Notes: generated from the letters alone by a model not told the origin. Shown: positions 35,481 to 48,903, counted from the first letter of the stretch. The stretch is 64,000 nucleotides of DNA from Lingula anatina (GCF_001039355.2 NW_019775658.1:451846-515845); one strand, 5' to 3'. Translations and numbers: made by a program.

Positions 35481-38400
35481 CTAAAAGTAGCAATTTTATG
35501 GTACTATTTATACGAAAGGTGGTGAAGCAGCGAATGGACTTGCTATGAGTTGGTTTGCGATTAAATGATTTATATGGTGCTTCTTTAATTGCAAACACAT
35601 TTTTGAATATTAATAGTTTCTCTTTGGTCACATCTGCTATTCAAAATAAGATACAAGTCAATCCAAGAACGAATTGCATTAGCTGTGGTCTGAGCTCAGT
35701 AATTATCATAAACTCTTTACGAAATCAGCTTAAATCATAAGTCTTTTGCATACCAATATTTCTGTCTACCAGAAGAGGGAATTTGATAGGCACCGCAATA
35801 TTGGGGTACAAATACCTCTAATCCTTTCTGTTCTTGTGAAGAATCTGTTCAAGGTTCACATGAAGCATCATAGTTTTTTTTTTTTTTTTTTTTTTTGTTA
35901 GGCCTAAGTCTCTTCACTACTAATTGATGATCAACTGACGCAAAGGTACTTGGGGTTGTGCGAAAAGGGACAAGAAGCATAGCTAGAAGGTAGAACAGAC
36001 ACGCGTTTGCTAAGATAAAATTCTTAGGAAAAGGTAAATGTTCGTTTTCATTGTAAATCAACTCTCATACAATGCCTTGACCGAATTTCGTGATGTTTTC
36101 ACAGAATTCAAATATACTGTGTAATGTTGTGTCCTTAAATACAATTATAATCTTTGGGGTTATTACATTAGAATACCTCAGGCCATTTCGCATGTTGTTG
36201 GTTTGAGATGCCTTTTACAGTCTTTTGTTATATAATTACTCGAGCAGAGAACACTGTGCGTTCCTTTTAAGACGCGCAGTCCCTTGGGCGAAACACTGGG
36301 TAATTAACAGTGCGACGCGTGAAATTCAACACCGAAGCGTTCCCATCTTCATAGCAATTGCAAATCTTCCCCTTCAAACGCTGGGGCATACTTGTTTATG
36401 CTCTCACGCGTGATATCTTGGCAAAGTGTCTTAATGTCTTGAAAGACGGAACGCAGATGCAATATCTGGTTGTTGTCTGATATGACACGTTGAATATGGT
36501 CTTAGAAACTCGCTCTCTCATAACTGAAATCAACCTATCACACTTTTAAATCGCCTGAAACTAACACACATCACACATGCAGATTTAAGTACATGCGTAC
36601 CTTCAGTCTAGTTCGAACTTGTATCTCAACTATTATAGTAAGTGTTAATATCTAATCTAATATTGCGCCTCAAAAATTCAGTTTATTAACTAGAGAAAGT
36701 AGTTGTAGGTTTACTTCTTTACTTACTTGTCTATAGAAGGCATTCTCGTCTGCAGACATTGAAACAATTGAAACAAACGTTATTCTCAAATTCCTGTTAC
36801 ATCTTTGTATGTAGTGATGTTACATGATAGGTCATACTAGTAACAAGGCCTTGTCTTTATTTATTTATTTATTTTTTATTATTATTATTTTAATATTCTG
36901 CTAATAGATGCTTCAGATATCTTTAAAATTGGAAAATTGGTTAACAAATTTTTCTATGCCTCGAATGTATATATACATATCCCTCCATATAACAACTGTT
37001 ACCCTTATGCCTACCCTTTTGCAGAATAGTAGAACACCGTCAATAAGCAGAAAAAAGACAGACACCGGGTAGAATCTGAACTCGCATACAAACACATACG
37101 TAACTAAGCCAAGATGCCAAGTTTTGACTGAGGCATTTAGCAAGTCTATCTTTACCGTTTAAGATTGGCAGGTAATCTACCGCATGCATTACCCTTTTTG
37201 TCTATCTCTGACGGGGGATATGAACTGGTTTATATTAAAGTAGGGTCCTTCTTACATAATAAACACACTAGTTAAATGTACTGGAGGTTTAGTAATATTT
37301 ATCGTTCAAATTTCGTTTTTCAGCCAGTTTAAGAACGTGACAACATCTTTCGTAAATACAGTAGGCATCGTTGCACATGCCTCCAACTTGTTGTTATAAT
37401 GAAAAACTCCCATGCAAGAATCCTTTGCATTATTTATCCTGCTGATGTACATTTGCCTTGTCCAATATATCCCCCAGCAACACGACACACGGGCACGATC
37501 AGTTTGCAGCCAAAGGGATATATATATATATATATATACCGTGCGAAATAGTGGTTCCATACTCTGATTTCCTAGATGTTTTTTTAACGTTCACATATAT
37601 GGCAAACACATTTAACATACATGAAACACAAATAAATTTGTATCGCTGACACATTATTTTAAATTCCAAAACAACACATTAACTTTAACGAAAAAATTAC
37701 GAAAATGTATAGGCGTACACGAACACTGCACCGCGCAATGATCGAAAAAAGCATTAATTTAGCGTACTCTATAAAAGTAGTGTTCTATCACCAAAGTGTA
37801 CTGTCTTTTTGTTCGATTTATATTGAAAAATAAGCTAATAGTGAGCTTTATCTACTTAAAATAAAAGTGTTTATAACCGCATTATATATTATGGCACCAA
37901 GAATATCACCAGCGCACCTCTTCGCATTGTGGTTTTAAAATTGTGATTGTTACAAAATTTATTGGCGATCTCATGTGCCAGAATTTAAACAATATATAAT
38001 TAATAAAAAATTAAATGTTTCCAAGAACTTTCATTTGTATTGTAGAAATCGGTCTTGATAGCTATGGCTTAAAGGAAATATAAAACAGTTATCATAATCT
38101 GGTCAGACCTGCTTTTTCTTAATTGGTTTACTACAAGTTTACAAGTTGATTATCAATGGGTAGACGATAGTATGAAGAATGAAAATGTTAAGGTTTTTAG
38201 AAAAACGATGAACTCCACATTTTCACAGTTGCAAAATAGTTGAGACTGATATCTTAAGGTAATGCATTCCATACATACTTAAAAATCATATATTCTTAAT
38301 TTTTACGCAGATGATATGTACATACATACATACATACTTTTTAGCTAGCACACATTTACGAAATACATGTGTAAGATGAATTAAATTCCAAAATTATACT

Positions 38401-39175
38401 CGGTTGATATACACTTGTATTTTGCTTTGTTTTAAGATCCACATAGTTGCTATATAAAAATATGATATCTATGGAATGCTACAATTCCGTTTGACTTTTT
38501 AAAGTGCTCATGAGTTGTTTAGTTACTCTCTGTTGCTAAACACATGGACGGTACCGATTGAATTCTTAATATATCCTTTGTTAGAAACATCAGCAGGGAT
38601 TCACAACTTCCCTGGTAAATACTAGAACGCCAACTGCGCCTTTTACTAATCTTATTTGCATCTTTGATGACATGTCAGAATAAATAATTTAAATTGTGCA
38701 TTTATAGACAACCCTCAATCATCAAGTAAGTAATTCGTCTTCAATTTATATCCCAAAGTGTACATTATTTTCTAGTTAATTTTAACTTTTAATAAGCCTA
38801 AATTGCTTGTATATTCGTGTGGATTCCTTGAAATATGATCAGTGATATTGTTTAAATTTAGAAGTGTTAAAATATAAATTAATTTAGCTAGCTGTACTTT
38901 CCCTTGAAATTTCATGATAGTATACAGTGCAGAAAGCATCTGAAACTGGTGAAATATATGTTGATTAATTTAACATCTTATAGTAGAGTTTTTCTTTATC
39001 TGTTGTATCTGCGCACACTCACGTATGCCCCTTCTTTGGTTCTCAATTGCCCAAATTGCACATAAGGAAAATACAAAAAAAAAATATTAGTTGGTGGTGT
39101 GATTACAGTACACCTGGATAATTCACATACGCCTAAGAAATTAAGAGATTCCTATTTTCATTTCTAAACATATGG

Positions 39176-39178
<3 letters not shown>
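35481..39178. other. Intergenic, no firm gene
   Basis: A T tract lies at about 35875-35896, followed by a lone TAGGCCTA near 35901. At 38709-38726 an 18-nt ACAACCCTCAATCATCAA sits between TTTATAG and GTAAGTAAT and could be a microexon, but with no neighbouring exon it is not called. CpG-bearing sequence at 36240-36420 has no splice-flanked frame. Confidence 0.4.

Positions 39179-39243
<65 letters not shown>
39179..39243. repeat. (AT)n microsatellite
   Basis: About 32 AT units. Confidence 0.95.
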
Positions 39244-39245
<2 letters not shown>

Positions 39246-40976
39246 GTGGATCACGAAATATCACTGTCACCACGCTAATTGAGAAATTCTTTTTTTCATT
39301 TCTGGAATATTTTGTAAAATTCCGTTATTTATAATTAAAAAAGTATATGACCTGATGCCCTTGTCCTCATGTCAGTGTTATTTGAATTATTTCAGAGAAG
39401 CTTTTAGACAGCGTTTTCGAAATTCATGCAGAACTAATACTAAAACCATTTTAATGGAAGTTATATTGGTAAACAATCCAGTTGTTGATAATATTACTTA
39501 AAATTTAGAAGTGGGTTTGACACGTTTACAAATATCTGATTGCATAACACATTAAAACAAAATTCATTTTAAAATATCAGTATCCCTTGTATTTTTGATC
39601 TCCCCAAATGACTTACAAGAATGAAAAAAATTAAAATTATGCATTGATGTTGTCTTCATGATTAACGTTTCAATATAACTAGAATATGACAATGACCTCT
39701 ATATCAAATTGATTCCATATACTTTTTTACCTGAGAGTAAGTGGTAGCATGAGAATGGTAAACATGTATTCAAAATGTTTTACAACAGCATTTTAGCCCT
39801 GATGATAAAGATATTATGTAACATGTATGTAATAAAATGAAATTCTACCTTCTATCTTGAATACATTGCTGTGTATTTCTGAATGTTTTTATTTCGTGAA
39901 CGTTAAAAAAACGCGGTTGAAATGTGCAGAGAGTAACTTCATTTTTGATCAGAAATAACATAATTGTGGTCGTATTTAACCTTGCTTCAGTGCTTCCATT
40001 TATTTTAGTTGGACTAATCACCCGCATAACATTACTAGCATATTTTCCACGTCAGAAGAGGTTTAAGGAATACGTTTAGGGATGTAATCAAAACAATGCC
40101 TCTGGTAAATATTTTAAATAGGAAAGTAAGATGTCAAAAGAAAATTATAACAATTAAATAACTAAATAAGGGGTTATATAAAAAATCCTGATAAAAACTG
40201 TAGCTCTATCTAACTCATTGAAACAGGGCACAACATTGCTTGGTAAATAAACGTATAAATACACGTTAGATTATCTTGTGTCAGTGGCAATCAAGCGTTT
40301 TTTTAAAATAAATAGAATAGATAAATAAATAGATATTTACTATCTTAACAATTCAATATATATGTATATACTGAAATCTGCTATTACGTGGTAACATTTT
40401 TATCTATAACTGAGTTCACATTACGGCTTACGTCAAAACTTGATTTAATAACGGTCGTTTGAGCCTACATCATCCCCAGATTCATCAGTAATTGTCTTCC
40501 TAAGTAAGAATATTTGTCCTGTTTCACGAAATAGATTTCATAACTATGTATATTTAAACTATTATTGACGCAATGCTTATAGAGGTTTTGGAGATTTTAG
40601 AATATTAATTTTATTATTTATTTTATCCCTAGATTTTCTCATTTGAAAAATATAAACGAATATGGAACTTAATAGTCAAATAAAACTATGCAAAACTTCA
40701 AGCCCAGTTATTATTTACCTTAAACACCTGCAAAGAAAAGCATTTTCAATGCACAAAATGAAGAGGAAAATATCACATTGTTATCTGGTTTATCAGTCTC
40801 TTTGTACATCAGTGTATCTCTACGTATTTCTCTTTGTGCACTTTCCATCATCCTTTTTTTATTATTTTCATTAAGTTTTCTACTGTGCACCCTTTCACAC
40901 GAGAACTTTACTCGCAGGCCCATAGACAGAAGGGTTGGGTGGAGTTGGGTTCGAACATATCGCACTTTTAGCAAGG
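39244..40976. other. Intergenic, no gene seen
   Basis: AT-rich throughout. The T-rich frame at 40778-41101 runs into the duplicated block below and has no domain character. Confidence 0.5.
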
Positions 40977-41568
40977 CAAAGGTCCGCTCTGAAACAAAAT
41001 TAGGTCAAGGCTCCGTGTCTAGGGTCTTGGTTCACTTTTTCAGAAACAACCCCCACTTCTTGAACCCCCCAAGTCAGAACCTGGGCACTGTAGCAGTTTA
41101 ATGACATTTCAGTCATGAAAATATTTCAAGCTTTGTTTAAAAATTACATTTCGTTACATTACATGTTTAATTTTTAAACAGAGTAGAGGAAATTATTTCT
41201 AAATTTCTAAAACTATTTCTACATGGTTATATGTGAGATATGTTTACAGTATATTTGGCATTCTTAAAATGATGAAAAATTTTACAACCAATGACTTCCT
41301 GTCCAATATTAAAATCTCTTTCCACGGGCTATTTTGTCCCTAGTCTTCGTGTCACATCTGTAAATCAAATACCGACACTTCTATTTGAAATAATACACAA
41401 GACCTTTTTTTTTCAAGATAAAAATGTCGTATCAAATATGTGACAGATGTATTATGTCGCATTTCCTTTAACGATTATGCTCGTCAACAAGTGTAATTAC
41501 AGTATTTCCTATAACACTGACATGTTCAGTATCCGAAACCTTTAAGCTACATCACTAATATTAACTAA
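40977..41568 (+). repeat. Tandem duplication, unit 1 (blocks X1 and Y1)
   Basis: Block X1 (40977-41057) begins AAGGTCCGCTCTGA and recurs as X2 at 41569. Block Y1 (41086-41555) begins CACTGTAGCAGTTT, contains ATTAAAATCTCTTTCCACGG and GTCGCATTTC, and recurs as Y2 at 42679. Y1 carries an extra AT-rich stretch near 41150-41215 that Y2 lacks. Confidence 0.8.
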
Positions 41569-41718
41569 GGTCCGCCCTGAGTCAAAATTAGACCAAGGTT
41601 CCAGGTATAGGATTGTGGTCCAATCTTTCAGAAACACCTCCACCTCTTCAAATGACAGGCCACAAGCCAAAGTCGAGAGTTGCATGGCCTTGCCTTTAGG
41701 ACTGAACATGTGAGTGTA

Positions 41719-41778
<60 letters not shown>

Positions 41779-43062
41779 GATATCAAAGTAAGTGAGGATA
41801 TCGGCCCCATTTCGCAGAGGGTTTGCAGAGGGATGGTGTTTACTGTAAATGTAAACTGAGTCAAACTAGAAAAAATATCGTCCTCGGAAGTTAAGCCAAA
41901 TCCATGTTCTTTCTTGAAACTGTTCTTCGATGTCCAGTGATTTTGTCCTTTCCATGGTTTACACTTCAAAAATAAAAAAAGTCTGGTCCTAGGTAAGGTT
42001 GGTATTTGAGAAACGTTCATCATGTGCTCTTGAACTTTTACTCACTGAATTTGTTTTGTTACCAGCCATGTAATCCTCCCTCTATAGTTCTTAAATTTTT
42101 TTATAAGAAATGCTGTTAGCCGCAGAGTGAATACACTGGTTAGAAAACGATACTATAAAGAAAGACAATTATACCATGAGACTCATTAACTAACTCGACA
42201 TTTAAGTGTAACGATTGTAGAGCAATTTGGTTAATATGTAAGTATGCTCCGATGCTTTGGAACAAGAGAAACATAGTGTTGTGTAAAACGCTCCATGGAG
42301 CACTCAAATTTAGATTTAAATGTTTATTCTAAATATCTTTTTACTGTCAAATTACTATCAAATATATATGTATACATTTTGTATAGCCAAAAGCGTATTT
42401 GGCTACTTTTTCTGCAGTAACCGTTGAGAATATTCTGTAGTCTGAACAAATATTTCATTGGTGTTCCTTGTTATAATTTAACCTCTCAGTATCTTTATAA
42501 TAGAGGTTCTTTTATTTTCATTTGAAGTCGTTGCCATATCATATTCAGTAGTAGACTATAACGGATTAATAGAACTACTGGTTTTTATTCCCTGTCTGAT
42601 ATTCATGTAATATATCCTAAAGTACTAATTGCAAAAAATGTACTGTTATTAGGATTCGACAACCCCTTACCAAATGGACATTGTAGCAGTTTGATGATAT
42701 TTCAGTAATGAACTTATTTTCAAGCCTGGTTTAAAAAATGTAACTATTTCTTCATGGTTATACGTGAGGTATGTTTACTGCATATTTGGCATTTTTTAAA
42801 TTATGAAAATTTTAACAACCAGTGACTTCCTGTCCGATATTAAAATCTCTTTTCACGGGCTCTTTTTCTCCCTAGTCTTCGTGTCGAATATAGGAATGAA
42901 AAACATTTCTGTCTGATATAATACACAATTATCCTTTTTTCAAGATAAAACGGTCGTATAAAATGTGACATGTATTATGTCGCATTTCGTCAACAAGTGT
43001 AAATACAAAATTTCCCATAACTCTGACGTGTTTAGTATCCTACACCTGTAGGCTACAACACC
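41569..43062 (+). repeat. Tandem duplication, unit 2 (X2 and Y2), split by about 1 kb
   Basis: X2 (41569-41648) and Y2 (42679-43062) are in the same order and orientation as X1 and Y1. About 1.03 kb lie between them, including an (AT)n array at 41721-41774. Y2 keeps TGACTTCCTGTCC(A/G)ATATTAAA, CTAGTCTTCGTGTC and TATTATGTCGCATTTC. Confidence 0.75.
41721..41774. repeat. (AT)n microsatellite
   Basis: About 27 AT units inside the segment that separates X2 from Y2. A 131-codon minus frame runs through it only because the array encodes YIYIYI. Confidence 0.95.
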
Positions 43063-45652
43063 AGATTGTTTTTTGAGGTATAAACTTTTTGTCTGAGTCG
43101 CTTTGAAAGGTATGCAGCTGCCTTTAACACCATTTTAACTCCGCCAAGGAGGTTGTGTTTCAGTTTCTTTGTGGAATGCGAGGTATACTGTAGTTAAAAG
43201 AGATTACTTAGCACATTCTTTTAAAGATTTTTGCTGTTATACAGGATGCTGTCATACACAATTCTTTAATTAGAAGATAGACACATAAATACGCATTGTC
43301 ATTCTTTAAACCTTTATATGAAACTAAAGCTCCATCTATTGGTAAACTTGAAAACTTATACACGAACTTTAAACAGATACCTTTCTCACAGCATTTATCG
43401 CGCAAGTTAATGACACATCAAATGTATACCTTCGCCCTAACCCTGATGACGTTTTCAAATAGCATATTAAACATTACAATTGCAGGCTTATACATAAGAA
43501 TTCCTGGATAAAAAAGCTCAATTTGAACTACGGTGTATATGTTATAAATCTTTTTTGCATGGCCCAGATCTACAGGTCTTGTACCATAGCAAGCGGAAAG
43601 GGTCAGTTTAATGCCATCCATATTTGTCTGAAAAGGGTTTCACTATTGCCCAAGCATCTGTATATATAACCCATATATAAAACGCATGACGTAATGTCTA
43701 GACAGTACCACGTGACCGAAAGACATAATTTTGGCGGCAAACGTGGTCTCCCGTACATACATTATAGAAAGACGGAAACATGTATTTAAGAAAAGCCAGC
43801 TTGTCATAGTAAGTTTAGTTTTCATGAATGATATTTAGATAATCACAAGTCTAATAAACCTTTACCTTTTATGTTCTAGATATTGAGTGGGTATCAGTTA
43901 AATATATACATATTGTTGTTAACACTACTAGTATATACATAGCATGTTGGGCCAATGTTCAAAAATTGACCTTGAGGTAAGGATTTTTGAATACTAGAAA
44001 ATCACTGTTGCCCACCTTCAAATCTTTCCAAAGATTTAACTTGATTAAACGCCTCATCTAATTGGGCTCCCAAGGAAGCCCTCATTGTACCACGAAAAAA
44101 AACCAGTTTTCCTCAACGAACGATACGCAGGACTTAATTTCGATATACAATGAAACGTTGAAATATTCGATTCAAAATGAAAAGTGACTGCTATAATTTC
44201 AGTACGACGTGATCATGTTACCTTCGCTTGTTAGATTAAGGGATACCATGAGCCATGATTTTTGTCATGTCATTTTGTACCTATACTGAGTGTGAAAGGT
44301 AGAATGTGTGAACGTATGTGGGATTGAGTAAAGAACGTTGCATATGATGTTGCAATCCTTTCATTTTGCCCAAAGGCTCATTTCCAATGAAAGTTTCGTT
44401 CCACGTAGGTCTATCCAACTGATCTCGGTGAATGCAATCAGAAATACAGACAACCGACGAAATGTAATGTAAACAAGATTGAAGAAGTCAGTGATAATAG
44501 ACAATAGCTGTTTTTTTTTCTTTATATGCGATATCACTTGTCCAAGATGATAATAATGAAATGTTTTGGACTGCTAAGGAATGACTTATTGCCTCTCGTG
44601 GGTTACCTTCAGCTTTATTTATAAATGTCTAATAGTCACGTTTTAACACAGTATTTTAGAATTTAAAAAAGTACGTTTAATTCTTAACTGACATGTCAAA
44701 CCCGTTGGCCTTATTGTACTGGATTTCACCAGGAAAAAAATTTAAATGAATGTTTTATTTTTCACAATGTAGTTTTTAAATTGTAGCTATAACTGGTGCT
44801 TACGTTAAGGTACAGACAGATATTTAGCTGAAGGGACCATATATATCTTTAAACAAACCCAGATTTATTCTGTAAGTTGGCTGTACGTTTTCATAGCATG
44901 AGATAATGAGACGTTCAGTAAGATAGTAACTCAAGCAGGCTGAATCTTGTACATAAAATATTTTAAAAAATGATAGCTGGAGAAGAGAAACTTCCTTGAA
45001 ATAATTGGGTTGATATAAAGTGCACAATTAATGCAATATTCAAAAGAAGCCGTTTTCTAATGCAGTATCCTCGTTGGTCGATCATACGTGCACAAACATT
45101 ATTTATGTAAGATGCAGATGATGTAGTTAATAACTTTGCTATTTAATTGAGTAAACATCTTTTTAAAACTCTTGCTCACTTTTTCTCACTCTCTACTGAA
45201 TGAGCGAGTGGGTCGATCTTTTTGGGAGATTAACATACTTCATATATTGCTTAAATATTTTGTTACTTTGTACATATTTTTACGTTATCAATTATATGTC
45301 ATCTCAAGAGTAAGTTTTCAACATCAAACAATACATTTTATAACCTTGACCTTAAGTACAATTATATAGCTTACAGTAAGCCCATTGAATTGTTAGTTTC
45401 ACCAACAAGATTTACTTTGTCTTTTAAATCTAAATCTTGAAAACAACAACAGAGAAACGTTTGTTATTCTTTTTTTTTTCGGTACAAATACCAGCAGTAT
45501 ATTTATAGTTTATAACACAGACATCACAATTGTTTTTTTATACCTTGTCACTGAACAAGATATTTTTCCCTTAATTTTGAATGCTTTTCAGCAAATTTAA
45601 TCAGGAACTGAATCATCTTGTACATGTATGGGTGCTTGTAACGTGTTGATAG

Positions 45653-45653
<1 letters not shown>
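43063..45653. other. Intergenic, no gene seen
   Basis: Includes ACTCCGCCAAGGAGGTTGTG near 43139, a word I associate with dispersed animal repeats, but no element boundary is visible. A CpG-bearing patch near 43690-43755 has TTTTGGCGGCAAACG. No splice-supported exon. Confidence 0.4.

Positions 45654-45735
<82 letters not shown>
45654..45735. repeat. Compound (CA)n(TA)n microsatellite
   Basis: About 20 CA units pass directly into about 22 TA units. Confidence 0.95.
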
Positions 45736-45738
<3 letters not shown>

Positions 45739-45790
45739 CAAACAGATACACAATTAAAATCATGTACAAATGTACTTAAAATATCCCCTA

Positions 45791-45862
<72 letters not shown>

Positions 45863-45891
45863 CATGATTTTAATTGTGTATCTCTTTGGAA
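45736..45891. repeat. Inverted repeat enclosing an (AT)n array
   Basis: The left arm starts TTCCAAACAGATACACAATT at 45736 and runs on through AAAATCATG to 45764. The right arm from CATGATTTTAATTGTG to CTCTTTGGAA at 45863-45891 is its reverse complement with about one mismatch in 29. The loop holds about 33 AT units at 45795-45861. Confidence 0.85.
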
Positions 45892-46431
45892 TGCATCAAT
45901 AACTTCACACACAGACTTCACACACAGACATTCGGGTTCACATCGTACATGTAAATGCTATTGTAAGGCAATATTTCTGAAAGGGCTAAATGCTTTACTT
46001 CTAAAATAAGAGCAACTTAATTATTCACTACATTATTACTACAGTACATTTATAGAATCAAAACAAGCCAATACTTGACATTCAAGTAGATTCACTGAAA
46101 AGGATGCCTTGAAGAGAAAACAATATTAAAAGATAGCCAATTGCAAACATAAAGATCTCAACAAGACATGCTACATGTGCAGGCCAAGTTGTAAATAAAG
46201 CTTTGTCTGAAAATGTAAGTAGGATGCTATCTAACTGCTATTAATAAACATTCATGAATTAAAATTAATTACTCAGTGATTTGATTTATAAGTGGAAAAT
46301 ACCTAAAATTAAACTACTGATAACCATTAGGCATCATTTTGTTTTTGTTGAACAGGATATATATTAAAATAAAATTATATTAATACAATGTATTTATTCA
46401 AATATTGTGAAACAAGATTAACACCTCCTCC

Positions 46432-46434
<3 letters not shown>
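45892..46434. other. No gene seen
   Basis: AT-rich sequence with a short repeat of ACTTCACACACAGAC near 45902-45929. Confidence 0.5.

Positions 46435-46516
<82 letters not shown>
46435..46516. repeat. Compound (TC)n(TG)n microsatellite
   Basis: About 20 TC units followed by about 20 TG units. Confidence 0.95.
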
Positions 46517-46517
<1 letters not shown>

Positions 46518-48137
46518 TTTTTGGCCATTTCAAATTGCTATCACCGGTAAAAATTAAAATTAAATATTAAATTAAATATTTTACAATTAATAGGGCAATA
46601 TTAGTGACTGGTGTTGATGGATCGGTGAATTAAGTCCAGGAGAGTTCCTAACTTGTTGACATTGATCTCTTTTCATAATTCTTAGGTTTACAAAGATCCA
46701 GATGTTGAGACTCGTGGTTAACTTTATAATGTCTCTTTTTTATCTATGTGGCTTCGTCCTTTTTATACTTCTTCAGAAAGAAATGATTGCACTTATATTT
46801 AATGCCAAAATGACATATTATTTCTTTTTGGTGTGCTTTTATTATTGAAAGTAAGAAATTCACAACTGTTTGATATGTAGTATGGTAAAATACTTCATAA
46901 CCTTATGTTTTTTTATAAATCCACGTACGTATATTCTATAGATAGGGTGTCTACTGTTTTACATATACTTTGTCGTTTGTTTTAATAAATTGTTACCATA
47001 TGTGTTAGACCTGAAAATTAGAGATAAATGTTTTGCTTGGAGAATATTTTGATTATTTTCCTGGGCTAATGTGAAATGAGTACAATGTAACTAGCATTTG
47101 AAAAGCAAATCATATCAAGTCTTAAGGGAGCCGTTATTTCAGCCAGTTAGAGCTGAAATAGAGATTGGGGTCATTTTATAAAAGTTTTAATTTGAGTTGA
47201 ACTTTGTTTCAGAATAATCTCTCATCAATGTTATGTAAATTTTATAAATCAAACGAAGATAAGATTCGTACTATTTATGTTCCACATACATAGCCTCATT
47301 TATGTTCTGTCCATTCTGTACACATGTGCTATCTTATTTTTATTTGTACAAATTATGATATATTGTGCTTAAATTTATTTGTGCTAAAAACTTTTTAATT
47401 TTTTCCAAGCCCGCTTCGTGGGACATTTTATTTTGCACTGAGCACAAGAATATATTACAACGCCTGGAGTACAATGTAGCTCCAGTATTTCGTGATATTT
47501 GCTGTAAATCGCCAGCCTTGTCACTTATTTCCTCACCATCAGGCACAAAACACCGGAATATTTCGGTCCATGTAATATGGCATTGAACTGATACACTCAA
47601 AAATTACTTGTAAATATGCTATGGAAACATATCTTTGAACACATTGATCTTACAAGTGATGTTTTGAAGTTTTTGTTTCTTTTTTAAGTCAAAACATATA
47701 GTGGGGTGTTTCAGAAATAACTTTTAGAAATAAGTAATATTTGTCGCATTTGTTACGTTCTAGTTTGAAATACATACTGTTAACTTTCATTTTATTTGGA
47801 ATTTTGGTGTTGCTTACTTCAACACCCATTTTACTTTTCATGACCTACTGAATCAGTTTCATAACAGTTGCTGCATTATAAACCAAGTCGTTTCCAGCTT
47901 TCTGATTACATGTTTACATATTTCTTCATTTTAAGACTTTTGGTTTAAGCGTCGAAGAGAAGTTATTCATTACTGTAACCTCAACATTCAAATAACCGTG
48001 GTTGCGGTATCGATAGTTTATTTTAATTTTATCGAGTTTACATTTTTGTAATCTATGATAATTTCCTATCACTACGTGTAAGAGCTTGTTATTAGGGCAC
48101 CATGCCATGCTAATAAAAAAAAAACTTAAGGACTTAC
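46517..48137. other. Spacer with one ambiguous open region
   Basis: At 47340-47600 both strands are open. The minus frame contains EEISDKAGDLQQISRNTG and a TAA end; the plus frame contains SKPASWDILFCTEHKN. A minus acceptor (GAGTGTATCAG) at about 47590 would join in phase to the candidate exon at 48138-48221 but would stop about 20 codons later. I do not call an exon here. Confidence 0.25.
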
Positions 48138-48221
48138 CTGTATCATTTTAGGTGTTCCCAGCACAGGTGCACCATTCTGGTCATGGATGGCATTGTACGT
48201 GGTCAGTTTATTCCCTCCAAG
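48138..48221 (-). CDS. Candidate 84-nt internal exon, unidentified minus-strand gene
   Basis: On minus, an acceptor (GTTCATTTTATAG) ends at 48222, and a consensus donor (ATACAG followed by GTAAGTCC) starts at 48137. The exon holds exactly 28 open codons in phase 0 at both ends: LGGNKLTTYNAIHDQNG then APVLGTPKMIQ. Third positions are far richer in G and C than the flanks. Both splice sites are good and the frame is clean, so this is among the better orphan exons. The plus strand has a weaker competing reading ending in TAA. I do not recognise the family. Confidence 0.45.
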
Positions 48222-48651
48222 CTATAAAATGAACGACCCAGGGTGCAGCATAGTTGAAAGGAGAAGATATATGAAAGGACCATAACATTGCCGTTGCACG
48301 ATGATGTCTTCTTCTGCCAGGCGAGTACAAGCTTTTACCACAGCCGTTGGCTGCCGAATGCTAAAGGCTAAAGAAATAATACTGTTACCGACGTTGTGGC
48401 ATTTCTTCTGTGAACATTTAACTGGACACTTAAAATGGCTGGCTAATGCTTAATGCCAAAGTAATAATGCTGTTACGGAAGCTGTGTTTGGCGGCGTTTT
48501 TCCATGAATTATGATATCAATATATAAATTCCTTTGTGCTGTTCATTTATTTGTAATCATTCTTTTTCAGAGACGTTTATTTTGTGTAAAGTTTGAATTT
48601 CATGCACAATAAATGTTGTTCTATAGTATATGGAAATTAATAACTTTCCAG
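48222..48651. other. No gene seen
   Basis: Imperfect direct repeats lie around 48360-48480, where words such as TGCTAA(A/T)GGC...AATAAT(A/G)CTGTTAC recur twice. If either neighbouring exon is real, part of this is intron. Confidence 0.35.
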
Positions 48652-48903
48652 GATATCAAAACGTTGGAGACCAAGTATCGTCAAAATAAACAGCCTGGAT
48701 CGCGGAAGTGTGTCACTGGGAACTACGTGGCTTTTAGCAATTTGTCCACAATCCATGTGCACAAAAATAGGCGTAACCTAATCCACGCTGAACACAGGCA
48801 CGATGCTGCTGCATTTAGGGCGGTTGTAAAGACAGAAAAGCCATTAACTGATGAAAGTTCACCTACAAATATACACTGGCTTTTAGATGAGTTTGTCATT
48901 TAA
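48652..48903 (+). CDS. Candidate terminal coding exon, unidentified
   Basis: An acceptor (TTAATAACTTTCCAG) ends at 48651 and the frame then stays open for 83 codons to TAA at 48901-48903. The peptide begins DIKTLETKYRQNKQPGSRK, passes through TGNYVAFSNLSTIHV and HKNRRNLIHAEHRHDAAAF, and ends NIHWLLDEFVI. It is hydrophilic, H- and R-rich, with mixed codon use unlike the AT-rich flanks. An upstream in-frame ATG at 48613 would make it a 96-residue intronless frame. AATAAA occurs just after the stop, too close to be the usual polyadenylation signal. No domain is recognised. Confidence 0.33.
   Translation, partial: DIKTLETKYRQNKQPGSRKCVTGNYVAFSNLSTIHVHKNRRNLIHAEHRHDAAAFRAVVKTEKPLTDESSPTNIHWLLDEFVI

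Noticed and set aside
38709-38726. 18-nt microexon between TTTATAG and GTAAGTAAT
   Set aside because: Weak acceptor tract and no neighbouring exon; splice-like words of this quality occur by chance in 64 kb.
41628-42023. 131-codon minus frame
   Set aside because: Kept open by an (AT)n array encoding YIYIYI. The part before it has protein-like pieces (KCKPWKGQNHWTSKN) but no paired splice sites.
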